Shown here: piece after piece, positions 18,075-26,842 of the stretch | How positions within the stretch are numbered: the first letter of the stretch is position 1 | Layout of the letters: each line of letters starts with the position of its first letter | The notes under the pieces: model-generated | The model's database searches: none | What the model was told of the DNA's origin: nothing | Seen by the model: the letters and a program-made list of their open reading frames with translations, nothing else | Origin: Paenibacillus qinlingensis | GTDB lineage: Bacteria > Bacillota > Bacilli > Paenibacillales > NBRC-103111 | Length of the DNA: 64,000 nt | NCBI RefSeq assembly: GCF_013204845.1 | Contig: NZ_JABMKY010000015.1 | Span: forward strand, 124,001 to 188,000 | Direction: 5' to 3' | Translations under genes and position numbers: made by a program

Positions 18075-18589
18075 CGGTTGATCACCTGCTTCCCAGTCTT
18101 CGCTTCATAACGAATCTTCTCCTGAAGCTTGTTGATGCCATAGATTAGCGCAGCAGGATTCGGCGGACAACCTGGGATATACACGTCCACCGGTACGATT
18201 TGGTCGACACCCTTCACGACCGAATACGATTTCACATACGGACCGCCTGCTGTTGCACAGGAGCCCATCGCAATAACCCACTTCGGTTCAGGCATTTGAT
18301 CATAAAGTCGGCGCAACAAAGGAGCCATTTTCTTCGTAACTGTCCCTGCAACAATCATGACATCTGATTGCCTTGGTGACGTACGGAAGATGACTCCGAA
18401 CCGATCTAAATCATAGTGAGAACCGCCTGTTGCCATCATTTCGATCCCACAACAAGCCAAGCCAAAGGTTAATGGCCAAAGCGAATTACTGCGAGCCCAA
18501 GCTTTTATCTGCTCCAGTGTTGTCATAAATACATTACGGTTTAATTCTTCCCGTTCCTCGGGAGAGATTGACTCTAGACTGAAGTCCAT
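18071..18589 (-). CDS. nuoB: NuoB, complex I N2-cluster subunit
   Basis: A 172-residue subunit carrying the terminal [4Fe-4S] cluster N2 that reduces quinone. Cysteine motifs are present: the adjacent pair in GLACCGIEMM, the cysteine in MGSCATAGGPY and the one in PGCPPNP. The ATG at 18589 was chosen over the upstream start at 18652 because AAGGTG precedes it and the family begins close to this point. It overlaps the end of nuoA by 16 bases. Confidence 0.96.
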   Translation of the reverse strand: MDFSLESISPEEREELNRNVFMTTLEQIKAWARSNSLWPLTFGLACCGIEMMATGGSHYDLDRFGVIFRTSPRQSDVMIVAGTVTKKMAPLLRRLYDQMPEPKWVIAMGSCATAGGPYVKSYSVVKGVDQIVPVDVYIPGCPPNPAALIYGINKLQEKIRYEAKTGKQVINR

Positions 18590-18942
18590 CGCAGCACCTT
18601 CTTCTTCCAAGCGTATATTAGTCCTATGGCAAGCAAGGCTACAAAAATACACATTTCTATTAACGCGAATAATCCAAGTTGATTAAAGGCAACTGCCCAC
18701 GGATAGAGGAATACGGTCTCCACATCAAAGATGACAAACATCAAAGCGTACAAATAATATCGAATGTTAAACCGGATTTGTCCCTCGCCTACAGGTTCGT
18801 TCCCACTCTCATACGTCGTATACTTCTCATCGATGGGTTTGCTCGGTCTTAACCATTTGCCAATCGTCAGCGCTGCTATAGGGAGGAAAATACCTAACCC
18901 TAGAAAAACCGCTACGATTACATAGTTATTTGTATACATCAT
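18574..18942 (-). CDS. nuoA: NuoA, complex I membrane subunit
   Basis: A subunit of about 122 residues with three membrane helices. The conserved YESGNEP loop and FDVETVFLYPWA segment are both present. It is the first gene of the operon. Two ATGs (18942, 18939) follow GGAGGCGG at a rather long distance. A further ATG at 18975 exists but would place the ribosome site inside the gene. No clear sigma-A promoter was recognised upstream, although a TATACT-like box lies near 18997. Confidence 0.93.
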   Translation of the reverse strand: MMYTNNYVIVAVFLGLGIFLPIAALTIGKWLRPSKPIDEKYTTYESGNEPVGEGQIRFNIRYYLYALMFVIFDVETVFLYPWAVAFNQLGLFALIEMCIFVALLAIGLIYAWKKKVLRWTSV

Positions 18943-19159
18943 GTGAATGTAACCGCCTCCATTTCTTATTTGCATTCCTTACGATTTCATTAGTTTTGGT
19001 AATAATCACCTTTATTAGTATAACAAAAAGGGGTATGGGCGTCGACATTAATTCTTTCCATGTATGAGTAGCATTACACATAAGTGGGTAATACTATTCA
19101 CTGGGCATTGTAGTCTTGTCCAAATTCCCTATTTTGATATGCGAAAGGACTGATTTCTT

Positions 19160-19324
19160 ATGGCAAATGCATCGAACGCAAATCACCAACATAGAACCAA
19201 TGACAAAGTTACTGAAACCGGTCGCTATCGCGATGCCGACGGGCAAAGCGTCGAGCTAGTGGCTGGCCAAACGTTCCCTCCATGCCCGAAAACAGGCGAA
19301 TCCACAGTCTGGCATCACGCTTAA
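19160..19324 (+). CDS. Small YjzC-like protein
   Basis: A 54-residue protein on the opposite strand to its neighbours. It starts with ATG at 19160 and has the core ETGRYRDADGQSVELVAGQT followed by FPPCPKTGESTVWHH. This fits the short YjzC-like family (G-x-Y, then a Gly-x-x-FPP and a conserved Trp), whose function is unknown. A good terminator follows directly, supporting a real gene. The ribosome site (GAAAGGA) is weak and about 11 bases from the start. Confidence 0.6.
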   Translation: MANASNANHQHRTNDKVTETGRYRDADGQSVELVAGQTFPPCPKTGESTVWHHA

Positions 19325-19340
19325 AAAGGAATCATCAACG

Positions 19341-19377
19341 AGCTGTTCCTCTCCTCCGAGAGGGGCAGCTTTTTTTC
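19341..19377 (+). terminator. Terminator of the small YjzC-like gene
   Basis: AGCTG..CTCTC/GAGAGG..CAGCT stem followed by seven T on the plus strand. Confidence 0.85.
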
Positions 19378-19393
19378 TTTCCTAATTTAAACG

Positions 19394-19428
19394 CAAAAAA
19401 AGCGAAAGAACCGAAGTTCCCCCGCTTT
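19394..19428 (-). terminator. Rho-independent terminator of the atp operon
   Basis: On the minus strand AAGCGGGGGAAC pairs with GTTCTTTCGCTT across a TTCG tetraloop, followed by a T run, just beyond atpC. Confidence 0.85.
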
Positions 19429-19440
19429 TCAACCATATAT

Positions 19441-19845
19441 TTATTTCCCGGACACGCCGATACGATTCACTGCTCTTTGTAAAGAAGCTTCAGCACGTTT
19501 GAAATCCACGTTATCTTGCTTCGTATCTGCAAGACGTTTCTCCGCACGGTCTTTCGCTGCTTTCGCACGATCGATATCAATTTGTTCAGGTAGCTCGGCG
19601 CTTTCCGCCAAAATAACCACCTTATCCTTGCGCACTTCCATGAAACCGCCATTCACTGCGATGACTTCGTCTTTGGAGCCCGTTTTCTTCACAGTAATCG
19701 GTGCGATTCTAAGTGGAGTGACCAATGGAATGTGATTCGGCAGAATTCCAAGCTCCCCTTCAGTACCCTTCACGCTAACCATGTTCACTTGTTCAGCGTA
19801 CACTTTGCGCTCCGGTGTAACAATTTCCAGTAGGAATGTACTCAC
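19441..19845 (-). CDS. atpC: AtpC, ATP synthase F1 epsilon subunit
   Basis: A 134-residue central-stalk subunit that couples rotation and inhibits ATP hydrolysis. The N-terminal beta domain carries VTPERKVYAEQVNMV and GELGILPNHIPLVTPL; the C-terminal helical part (about 90-130) is Ala/Lys-rich. The start is GTG at 19845 with AAGGAG seven bases upstream. It is the last gene of the operon. Confidence 0.96.
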   Translation of the reverse strand: MSTFLLEIVTPERKVYAEQVNMVSVKGTEGELGILPNHIPLVTPLRIAPITVKKTGSKDEVIAVNGGFMEVRKDKVVILAESAELPEQIDIDRAKAAKDRAEKRLADTKQDNVDFKRAEASLQRAVNRIGVSGK

Positions 19846-19900
19846 TTGGATTCTCCTTCCTTAGAGTTTAGCAAAAACTGATCTTAGCAAAAAGCCAAGC

Positions 19901-21298
19901 TTACAGTGTTTTTGCTTTCTCGATAGCGTCCTCGATCGTTCCAACGTTGTGGAAAGCTACTTCAGGAAGGTTGTCGTGCTTACCTTCAAGGATTTCTTTG
20001 AAGCTGCGCACAGTTTCTTTCAATGGTACATAAAGACCTGGGAAACCGTTGAACGGCTCAGCAACGTGAAGCGGCTGAGACAAGAACAAGCGGAGACGAC
20101 GCGCACGTTGTACAGTCAATTTGTCTTCATCAGACAACTCATCCATACCCAAGATCGCGATGATATCCAGAAGCTCTTTGTAACGTTGAAGAACTCGTTT
20201 AACACCTTGTGCTGTTTTATAGTGATCATCGCCAAGAATTTCCGGCGTCAAGATACGGGATGAAGAAGCAAGTGGATCTACCGCAGGGAAAATACCTGCT
20301 GCAGCAATACTACGCTCCAAGTTCGTTGTTGCATCCAAATGGGCGAAAGCCGTTGCTGGAGCCGGATCCGTATAGTCATCGGCAGGAACGTAAATCGCTT
20401 GAATGGAAGTAACGGAACCTTTTTTCGTGGAAGTAATACGCTCTTGCAATTGACCCATCTCTGTTGCCAGAGTCGGTTGGTAACCTACCGCTGATGGCAT
20501 ACGCCCTAGCAATGCGGAAACCTCAGAACCTGCTTGTGTAAAGCGGAAGATGTTATCGATGAAAAGAAGAACGTCTTTACCTTCTTCATCACGGAAATAC
20601 TCAGCCATTGTCAAACCGGACAAAGCTACGCGAAGACGCGCGCCTGGAGGCTCGTTCATTTGACCGAATACCATCGCTGTTTTGGCAATAACGCCGGAGT
20701 CTTTCATCTCGTGGTAAAGGTCATTACCTTCACGAGTACGCTCTCCAACACCTGCGAAAACGGAGATACCGCCATGCTCTTGTGCGATGTTGTGGATCAA
20801 CTCTTGCATCGTTACGGTTTTACCTACACCCGCGCCGCCGAAGAGACCGATTTTACCACCCTTAACGTAAGGAGCCATAAGGTCGATAACTTTAATTCCT
20901 GTTTCAAGAATCTCTGCTTTTGTCGACAAGTTGTCGAAAGCTGGAGCTTCTTTGTGGATGCCGCTTGTAAATGTACGGTCAACTTCTTCGATACCATCGA
21001 TTGGGTCTCCCAATACGTTAAACACGCGACCTAGTGTTGCTGCTCCAACCGGAACGGTAATTGCAGCTTTTGTATCTGTAGCTACTGCTCCACGAACAAG
21101 TCCGTCAGTTGAGGACATTGCAATACAACGAACCAAGTTGTCACCAAGGTGAACAGCTGCTTCAACTGTCATTGTGGATAGTACGCCATTATCATTTCTT
21201 TCAATCTTGATGGCATTCAAGATTTCAGGGAGTTGTCCGCGTTCGAACTCAATGTCGACGACTGGCCCTGTAATTGTTACAACGCGCCCTTTACTCAT
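19901..21298 (-). CDS. atpD: AtpD, ATP synthase F1 beta subunit
   Basis: A 465-residue catalytic subunit. The Walker A motif is GGAGVGKT and the Walker B region LLFIDNIFRFTQAGSEVSAL. The catalytic-site glutamate lies in GERTREGNDLY, and the signature PAVDPLASSS is present. Start ATG at 21298. Confidence 0.98.
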   Translation of the reverse strand: MSKGRVVTITGPVVDIEFERGQLPEILNAIKIERNDNGVLSTMTVEAAVHLGDNLVRCIAMSSTDGLVRGAVATDTKAAITVPVGAATLGRVFNVLGDPIDGIEEVDRTFTSGIHKEAPAFDNLSTKAEILETGIKVIDLMAPYVKGGKIGLFGGAGVGKTVTMQELIHNIAQEHGGISVFAGVGERTREGNDLYHEMKDSGVIAKTAMVFGQMNEPPGARLRVALSGLTMAEYFRDEEGKDVLLFIDNIFRFTQAGSEVSALLGRMPSAVGYQPTLATEMGQLQERITSTKKGSVTSIQAIYVPADDYTDPAPATAFAHLDATTNLERSIAAAGIFPAVDPLASSSRILTPEILGDDHYKTAQGVKRVLQRYKELLDIIAILGMDELSDEDKLTVQRARRLRLFLSQPLHVAEPFNGFPGLYVPLKETVRSFKEILEGKHDNLPEVAFHNVGTIEDAIEKAKTL

Positions 21299-21343
21299 GG
21301 TTTCCCTCCTAAGAAAAGCTTTGCTTCCGTAGAAGCTTTATTG

Positions 21344-22201
21344 TTATGCGTTCGCGTTCGCTCCAGCAACGATCTCCGATATTTCCTGGGTAATCGAGGC
21401 TTGACGCGCACGGTTGTAAGCTAATGTGTAGCCGCTGATCATTTTCGTTGCATTCTTCGTAGCGGAGTTCATCGCTGTCATTCTCGCACCAAACTCACTC
21501 GCTTTACCTTCCAGTACAGCACTGTAAATAAGCGTTTCTGCATATTTAGGCAGCAATACTTCTAGAACGCCTTCTGGTGATGGCTCATACTCATAACTTG
21601 CAGCAGCCACGCCAGCAACTTCTTCCATAGGAAGCAGGCGGATCATAGTTGGAATTTGGGTAATCGCATTTTTGAATTGGTTGTATACCAAGAACAACTG
21701 GTCATACGTTCCGTTTTCGAAGTTCTTTACTGCTGCTGACGCGACAGATTTAATGTCCGCGAATTTCGGTGAATCCGGAACACCTGTTACTTCCTCTACA
21801 ATTGGCATATTCCGTTTGCGGAAGAAATTACTACCTTTACGTCCGATTACAAAAATCGAATACTCAGCTGTTGATTTATGGTTTTCACGAATCTCGGTCA
21901 TGACCTTCCGCAACACGTTAGCGTTGTAGCCTCCAGCCAATCCACGATCCGAGGTGATTACTAAATAGCCTGTCTTCTTCACTTCGCGTGACTGTAGCAT
22001 CGGGTGTTTGATCCCTTTGCTTCCAGCTGCAATGCTTTGAACGACTTCTTTCAACTTATCGGAGTAAGGACGTGCTGCTTCCGCAGAACGTTGCGCTCGT
22101 CTCAAATTCGCTGCAGAGACCATTTCCATCGCTCTCGTAATTTGTTTCGTGTTTTGTGTGGACTTGATTTGGCGCTTAATCTCGCGCATTCCTTTTGCCA
22201 T
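21344..22201 (-). CDS. atpG: AtpG, ATP synthase F1 gamma subunit
   Basis: A 285-residue rotor shaft. The N-terminal helix (MREIKRQIKSTQNTKQITRA) and the C-terminal signature AVLEGKASEFGARMTAMNSA with YNRARQASITQEISEI are typical. An intercistronic hairpin separates it from atpA. Confidence 0.97.
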   Translation of the reverse strand: MAKGMREIKRQIKSTQNTKQITRAMEMVSAANLRRAQRSAEAARPYSDKLKEVVQSIAAGSKGIKHPMLQSREVKKTGYLVITSDRGLAGGYNANVLRKVMTEIRENHKSTAEYSIFVIGRKGSNFFRKRNMPIVEEVTGVPDSPKFADIKSVASAAVKNFENGTYDQLFLVYNQFKNAITQIPTMIRLLPMEEVAGVAAASYEYEPSPEGVLEVLLPKYAETLIYSAVLEGKASEFGARMTAMNSATKNATKMISGYTLAYNRARQASITQEISEIVAGANANA

Positions 22202-22288
22202 ACCTGCTCACCTCTCTTTTGAGGCTTAGAAAAGCCTTCATTCGAAGACCTGAATTCAGGCGATCAGCCTGCCCAGGATTAACACGTA

Positions 22289-22320
22289 GGTAGAGCTTCA
22301 CTTCAACAGGAAGCTCTACC
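22289..22320 (-). other. Perfect 11-bp hairpin between atpA and atpG
   Basis: GGTAGAGCTTC and GAAGCTCTACC form a perfect 11-bp stem with a 10-base loop inside the operon. No T run follows, so it is more likely an RNA-processing or stability element than a terminator. Confidence 0.7.
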
Positions 22321-22328
22321 ATCATGAT

Positions 22329-23843
22329 TTATACAGAAGCTGCGAAGCTCTTTTTGAATTGAACAATTGCTTCTACTAGCGCTTTATCGTTATCCGGAGT
22401 GATATCCTTCGTATCGCGAATGCTGTGTAGAATTTCTGGACGATTCGATTCCAAGAAAGCCAAGAATTGACCTTCAAAACGTGTAACGTCTTGAACTGGA
22501 AGATCATCCACGTGTCCTTTAACAACTGTGTAAAGGGAAGCAACTTGCTTCTCCAATGACATCGGTTGGTGAACACCTTGTTTCAAAATTTCAAGCGTAC
22601 GAACACCACGGTCCAAACGCGATTGAGTTGCTTTATCCAAGTCAGATCCGAATGCAGCAAATGCAGCAAGCTCACGATATTGTGCCAAGTCAACACGAAG
22701 TGTACCAGCAACTTTTTTCATCGCTTTCGTTTGTGCAGAGCCCCCTACACGGGATACAGAGTTACCAACGTTAACCGCTGGACGCTGACCTGAGTAGAAC
22801 AAGTCGGATTCTAAGAAGATTTGTCCGTCCGTAATCGAAATTACGTTCGTAGGAATGTATGCCGAGATATCGCCTGCTTGTGTTTCAATGAAAGGAAGTG
22901 CCGTCATGGAACCGCCACCTAGCTCATCATTCAATTTCGCAGCACGCTCTAGAAGACGGGAGTGCAAGTAGAAAACATCCCCTGGATAAGCTTCACGACC
23001 CGGTGGACGACGAAGCAAGAGGGACAACTCACGGTAAGCAGCTGCTTGTTTGGACAAGTCATCATAGACGATCAACACGTGCTCGCCTTTATACATGAAG
23101 TACTCACCCATTGCGCAACCTGCGTACGGAGCCAACCAAAGCATTGGTGAAGGCTCAGAAGCAGAAGCTGTTACAACGATTGTGTAGTCCAAAGCGCCAG
23201 CGTGACGAAGTGTTTCAACAACGCCTACGACAGTGGATTGCTTTTGACCGATAGCAACGTAGATACATTTAACGCCGTTGCCTTTTTGGTTGATGATTGC
23301 ATCGATTGCAATCGCTGTTTTACCTGTTTGACGGTCACCGATGAGCAACTCACGTTGTCCACGGCCTACTGGTACCATCGCGTCAATCGCTTTGATCCCT
23401 GTTTGCATTGGCTCATGTACCGATTTACGGGCCATAACGCCTGGTGCTGGGGATTCGATTGGACGGAAGCCAGTTGTTTCAATTGGACCTCTACCATCGA
23501 CTGGTTGACCCAATGGGTTAACAACACGGCCTAGTAGTGCATCACCTACAGGGATTTCCATGATACGGCCAGTACGTTTAACTTGGTCGCCTTCACGAAT
23601 ATCTTTGTAAGGTCCGAGAATAACGATACCTACGTTGCTTTCTTCCAGGTTAAACGCGTACCCTAGAACGCCACTTGGAAACTCAAGCAGCTCGCCTGCC
23701 ATAACGCTTTCCAAGCCGTGAGCACGAGCGATACCGTCACCAACTTGAATGACTGTACCTACATCAACCACTTGGATATCGGAATTATAGTTTGCTATCT
23801 GTTGTTTAATCAATGAGCTGATTTCTTCAGGTTTGATACTCAA
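22329..23843 (-). CDS. atpA: AtpA, ATP synthase F1 alpha subunit
   Basis: A 504-residue non-catalytic nucleotide-binding subunit. P-loop GDRQTGKTAIAID, the N-terminal residues binding the delta subunit, and the alpha/beta signature PAVNVGNSVSRVGG are present. The start is TTG at 23843 with AGGGGTG seven bases before it. Confidence 0.97.
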   Translation of the reverse strand: MSIKPEEISSLIKQQIANYNSDIQVVDVGTVIQVGDGIARAHGLESVMAGELLEFPSGVLGYAFNLEESNVGIVILGPYKDIREGDQVKRTGRIMEIPVGDALLGRVVNPLGQPVDGRGPIETTGFRPIESPAPGVMARKSVHEPMQTGIKAIDAMVPVGRGQRELLIGDRQTGKTAIAIDAIINQKGNGVKCIYVAIGQKQSTVVGVVETLRHAGALDYTIVVTASASEPSPMLWLAPYAGCAMGEYFMYKGEHVLIVYDDLSKQAAAYRELSLLLRRPPGREAYPGDVFYLHSRLLERAAKLNDELGGGSMTALPFIETQAGDISAYIPTNVISITDGQIFLESDLFYSGQRPAVNVGNSVSRVGGSAQTKAMKKVAGTLRVDLAQYRELAAFAAFGSDLDKATQSRLDRGVRTLEILKQGVHQPMSLEKQVASLYTVVKGHVDDLPVQDVTRFEGQFLAFLESNRPEILHSIRDTKDITPDNDKALVEAIVQFKKSFAASV

Positions 23844-23875
23844 CGAACTTCACCCCTATTCTTACAGTGCTTGTG

Positions 23876-24409
23876 TTAAACTAACGCTTTGGCTAAACGG
23901 CCTAACTTGCCTGCCAAGCTTCCATCATATAAACGATCACCAATTCGCACTTGTACGCCGCCGAGCAACTTAGGCTCTACAACCGTTGAAACACGAATCG
24001 TTTTACCTGTAACTTTGCTAAAATGTGAAGCAATTTCCGCTTGCTGTGCATCCGACAATACGAATGCGGAGTAAACGATAGCGCTCGCTTGTCCAAGAGC
24101 TTCATTAGCAACCTTGGCATAATCAAGTACTAAGGTATCCAGAATGGATTGTCTTCCTTTATCAATCAAGACCAGCAGCGTGTTCCACACCGGTTCGGAA
24201 ACATTGCCCTCGAAAATCTGCTTCAGCAGGTCCGTTTTGACGGTATTCCCGATGTTCGGATGGTTCAGGAACTTCTGCAAGTCTGCATTATCCCTAATCG
24301 CACTAGCTACAGATTTAAGCTCTTCTTCAACTTGGGAAATGATATTCTTTTCCTTCGCTACTTCGAATAAAGCTTTGGCATAACGCTTCGCTACGACGAT
24401 GTCACTCAT
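23876..24409 (-). CDS. atpH: AtpH, ATP synthase F1 delta subunit
   Basis: A 177-residue peripheral-stalk subunit. It starts VAKRYAKALFEVAKE and ends with the family motif VVEPKLLGGVQVRIGDRLYD plus SLAGKLGRLAKAL. Its ATG overlaps the atpF stop (ATGA). Confidence 0.96.
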   Translation of the reverse strand: MSDIVVAKRYAKALFEVAKEKNIISQVEEELKSVASAIRDNADLQKFLNHPNIGNTVKTDLLKQIFEGNVSEPVWNTLLVLIDKGRQSILDTLVLDYAKVANEALGQASAIVYSAFVLSDAQQAEIASHFSKVTGKTIRVSTVVEPKLLGGVQVRIGDRLYDGSLAGKLGRLAKALV

Positions 24410-24891
24410 ACGTTGCCTCCTACCTCTTTGAGGTAATGCTCAACAAGTTCTTCTTGTGACTTTTCGTCGATTTGTTTCTCAATAATTTTGGATGCGATCA
24501 GAACGGACATCGCGCCAACTTGGCTGCGAAGAGCGGCAACCGCTTTGTTCTTCTCATTTTCGATATCTTTAAGCGCTTCGTCTTTCAGACGGTTTGCTTC
24601 TGCACTAGCTGCATGAATAATATCATCCGCTTGCTTGGAGCCTGTGTGCTTCGCTTGCTCAATGATGTCGTAAGCTTCCTTACGAGTTTGTTGCAGCGCT
24701 TGCTTTTGTTCCTCCAACAGTTGCTCAGCCTGTTTGCGGCTAGTTTCAGCTGTTTGAATTTGATCTTTCACCAATTGTCTGCGTTTCTCCATCATGCCGA
24801 ACAGAGGACCAAACGCAAATTTAGAAAGCAACAAATATAAAATTAAAAACGCGACAAGTTGTATCCAAAATGTGGACCATTCAATATGCAA
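24406..24891 (-). CDS. atpF: AtpF, ATP synthase Fo b subunit
   Basis: A 161-residue stator subunit. One N-terminal membrane helix (about 5-27) is followed by a long charged coiled coil (about 30-140). The start is TTG at 24891, nine bases after GGGAG. It overlaps atpH by four bases. Confidence 0.95.
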   Translation of the reverse strand: MHIEWSTFWIQLVAFLILYLLLSKFAFGPLFGMMEKRRQLVKDQIQTAETSRKQAEQLLEEQKQALQQTRKEAYDIIEQAKHTGSKQADDIIHAASAEANRLKDEALKDIENEKNKAVAALRSQVGAMSVLIASKIIEKQIDEKSQEELVEHYLKEVGGNV

Positions 24892-24969
24892 GTAACGTCA
24901 CTCCCTTCTGATAACATGGGCAAAACGAAGGCGTGGTGGCAGCTACGGCCATCAACGCCAAACGATTTC

Positions 24970-25194
24970 TTAAGCTTTTCCCATAAAGATGAACGCAAGA
25001 ACCAATGCAACGACCGGCATTGCCTCAACTAGACCTACCCCGATAAACATTGTTGTTTGAAGCGTACCACGAAGTTCTGGTTGACGAGAAATACCTTCCA
25101 AAGCACGACCTACGATCAAACCGTTACCAATACCTGCACCTAGTGCTCCCAAACCGAATACGATACCTGCTGCTACTAATGCTATTGCTCCCAT
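24970..25194 (-). CDS. atpE: AtpE, ATP synthase Fo c subunit
   Basis: A 74-residue hairpin of two membrane helices that forms the rotor ring. Helix 1 has the glycine-rich GALGAGIGNG, the loop RQPE, and helix 2 carries the ion-binding carboxylate E57 in GVGLVEAMP. The residue after it is Ala, not Ser or Thr, which points to protons rather than sodium as the coupling ion. Confidence 0.97.
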   Translation of the reverse strand: MGAIALVAAGIVFGLGALGAGIGNGLIVGRALEGISRQPELRGTLQTTMFIGVGLVEAMPVVALVLAFIFMGKA

Positions 25195-25272
25195 TGATAA
25201 AATCCTCCCTTAAACTCTTAGGTTTTTGTTGTTTTATAAGTGACTCGAGACTTCCCGAGGTAAGTCTAATGC

Positions 25273-25980
25273 TTAGTGCTTTTCTTCATGAATCAATGTT
25301 TGTGAGATATAAACCATGGTCAACATCGTGAATACGAAGGCTTGAATCGCACCTACGAACACACTGAAGCCCTGCCATACGAAGAGAGGCGCAATTCCAA
25401 ACCAACCTGCTCCAATAATGACAGATATCATGATTTCACCTGCATAAATGTTCCCGTAAAGACGGAACGCAAGCGTAAGCGGCTTCGATACAACTTCAAT
25501 TAAATGAAGGATCAACATTGCCCCTTTAAACTCAAAGTAATGCGCGAAGTAATGCTTCGTGTTACGCGTTATCCCTAAGTAATGACTTAGTACGATAACA
25601 ACGACTGTTAGTGCTCCTGTAACAGCGATATCAGCTGTCGGTGATTTCCACCAAGATACATGATCTTCCGTCACGATTGAGAAAGGAAGGCCGAGCATGT
25701 TGCCGATAAAGATATACATAATGAGCGTAAGACCAAGTGCGATAAATCCTTTGCCATGCTTGGAACCGATCGTGCTTCCAATAATGCCTTCTACGAACTC
25801 AATCGTCCATTCCATGAAGTTTTGAAGTTTCGAAGGATTTGTTACGGATGCTCGGCTCGCTCCTGCAATAGCAAGAATTAGCACGATAACTGTGGTAATC
25901 CCGATCATCAATAGAGCTGATGCATCGAAATCAATACCAAACCAATTATATATTGGCGCGTGATGTTCCATATTTTCCAT
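25273..25980 (-). CDS. atpB: AtpB, ATP synthase Fo a subunit
   Basis: A 235-residue membrane subunit forming the proton half-channels. The essential arginine lies in KPLTLAFRLYGNIYAGEIM, and FVGAIQAFVFTMLTMVYI is the other channel helix. The start was moved to the ATG at 25980 because AAGGGGTG lies directly before it; the start at 25995 has no ribosome site. Confidence 0.96.
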   Translation of the reverse strand: MENMEHHAPIYNWFGIDFDASALLMIGITTVIVLILAIAGASRASVTNPSKLQNFMEWTIEFVEGIIGSTIGSKHGKGFIALGLTLIMYIFIGNMLGLPFSIVTEDHVSWWKSPTADIAVTGALTVVVIVLSHYLGITRNTKHYFAHYFEFKGAMLILHLIEVVSKPLTLAFRLYGNIYAGEIMISVIIGAGWFGIAPLFVWQGFSVFVGAIQAFVFTMLTMVYISQTLIHEEKH

Positions 25981-26017
25981 TTTCACCCCTTTCATCCGTT
26001 GAAGTTACATCGTGGAA

Positions 26018-26401
26018 TTACTTCTTAGACTTCCTAATAGAAAGAATACCCAGTACGAGTGTTGCCAATTGAGCAAAAAAGTATCCAACAATCGTCGTGG
26101 TTAATGCAACATGTTCGGGATACCTGACGGCAATCAAACCGACAAACCCCGCGATTGCTGCCCTTGTCAGAAAGCCAAGGGTTACCTTGCGCCCTGACTG
26201 CTCTATCGCAGCTGCCGCCAGCTTGTTAATCTTCCAGGCTAAGAACCTTGCATTGATCATACTTGCACAAGCTCCAAGCATTATCCCCGCAACGTAAACC
26301 CGGTAATCGACAAGAAGCGCCCATGCAGCCAAACAAAAGGATAAAAAGAATAGAAATACGTTTTGAACCGTTTTCAGAGTGGCTGAAAAGTCGTCCATCA
26401 T
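26018..26401 (-). CDS. atpI: AtpI-like ATP synthase subunit I
   Basis: A 127-residue protein with four predicted membrane helices, matching the ATP synthase I family that helps assemble the c ring. It contains KVTLGFLTRAAIAGFVGLIA and a basic C-terminus. Its start overlaps the upstream AtpZ-like gene by four bases. Confidence 0.85.
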   Translation of the reverse strand: MMDDFSATLKTVQNVFLFFLSFCLAAWALLVDYRVYVAGIMLGACASMINARFLAWKINKLAAAAIEQSGRKVTLGFLTRAAIAGFVGLIAVRYPEHVALTTTIVGYFFAQLATLVLGILSIRKSKK

Positions 26402-26619
26402 AGCCCTCCGTACCGCTTAATCATGAAGTAAATGCTAATGATGCCGGTTACAAGCCCCAGTAAAAATCCGACTAGCAACCAGATCTGTCCACCCAGTGCG
26501 CCACTCAACCAATCACCGAAGAAATATCCGGCTGCCAAACATACGACAAGGTCTATGCCAATTGCACTAGTTAACGCTACTGCCCGCCAAGGATTATCAT
26601 TGGAATTTGGCCGTTTCAT
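26398..26619 (-). CDS. AtpZ/AtpI-family small membrane protein
   Basis: A 73-residue protein with two membrane helices and a Gly-rich middle (AAGYFFGDWLSGALGG), typical of AtpZ-like proteins that head atp operons and are linked to magnesium or assembly. The start is the ATG at 26619 with AGGAGGGTG immediately upstream; the GTG at 26643 is not needed. Confidence 0.8.
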   Translation of the reverse strand: MKRPNSNDNPWRAVALTSAIGIDLVVCLAAGYFFGDWLSGALGGQIWLLVGFLLGLVTGIISIYFMIKRYGGL

Positions 26620-26688
26620 TGCACCCTCCTGGGTGTTTTCCACATGGGAAAACGCGTCTCGTAGCTCATCTGCTACGAATCCTCATTC

Positions 26689-26718
26689 ATTGTATCGAAG
26701 CCATGCTAAGTTTGTCAA
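26689..26718 (-). promoter_or_regulatory. Sigma-A promoter of the atp operon
   Basis: TTGACA (26713-26718) and TACAAT (26689-26694) are separated by 18 bases on the minus strand. A CGTAGC/GCTACG hairpin lies in the leader between it and the first gene. Confidence 0.75.
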
Positions 26719-26746
26719 TTGACGGAACTTCATTTGTCACATCTCA

Positions 26747-26774
26747 CAAAACTCCTTAGAGCCTTGCGGCTCTA
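26747..26774 (-). terminator. Hairpin after mnaA, probable weak terminator
   Basis: TAGAGCC/GGCTCTA stem with a four-base loop, followed after a few bases by TTTT on the minus strand. It sits between mnaA and the atp promoter. Confidence 0.5.
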
Positions 26775-26842
26775 GGGTTTGCGCTTTTTTAAACCGAACA
26801 GTTCAACTGTACGCTGTAGCGTTTGTCATGATTTTGTCACGG

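Noticed and set aside
17566..18081. 171-residue plus-strand Ala/Ser-rich ORF opposite nuoC
   Set aside because: It mirrors the low-complexity nuoC extension; the nuoC frame is fixed by the ATGA overlap with nuoB and by the NuoC domain.
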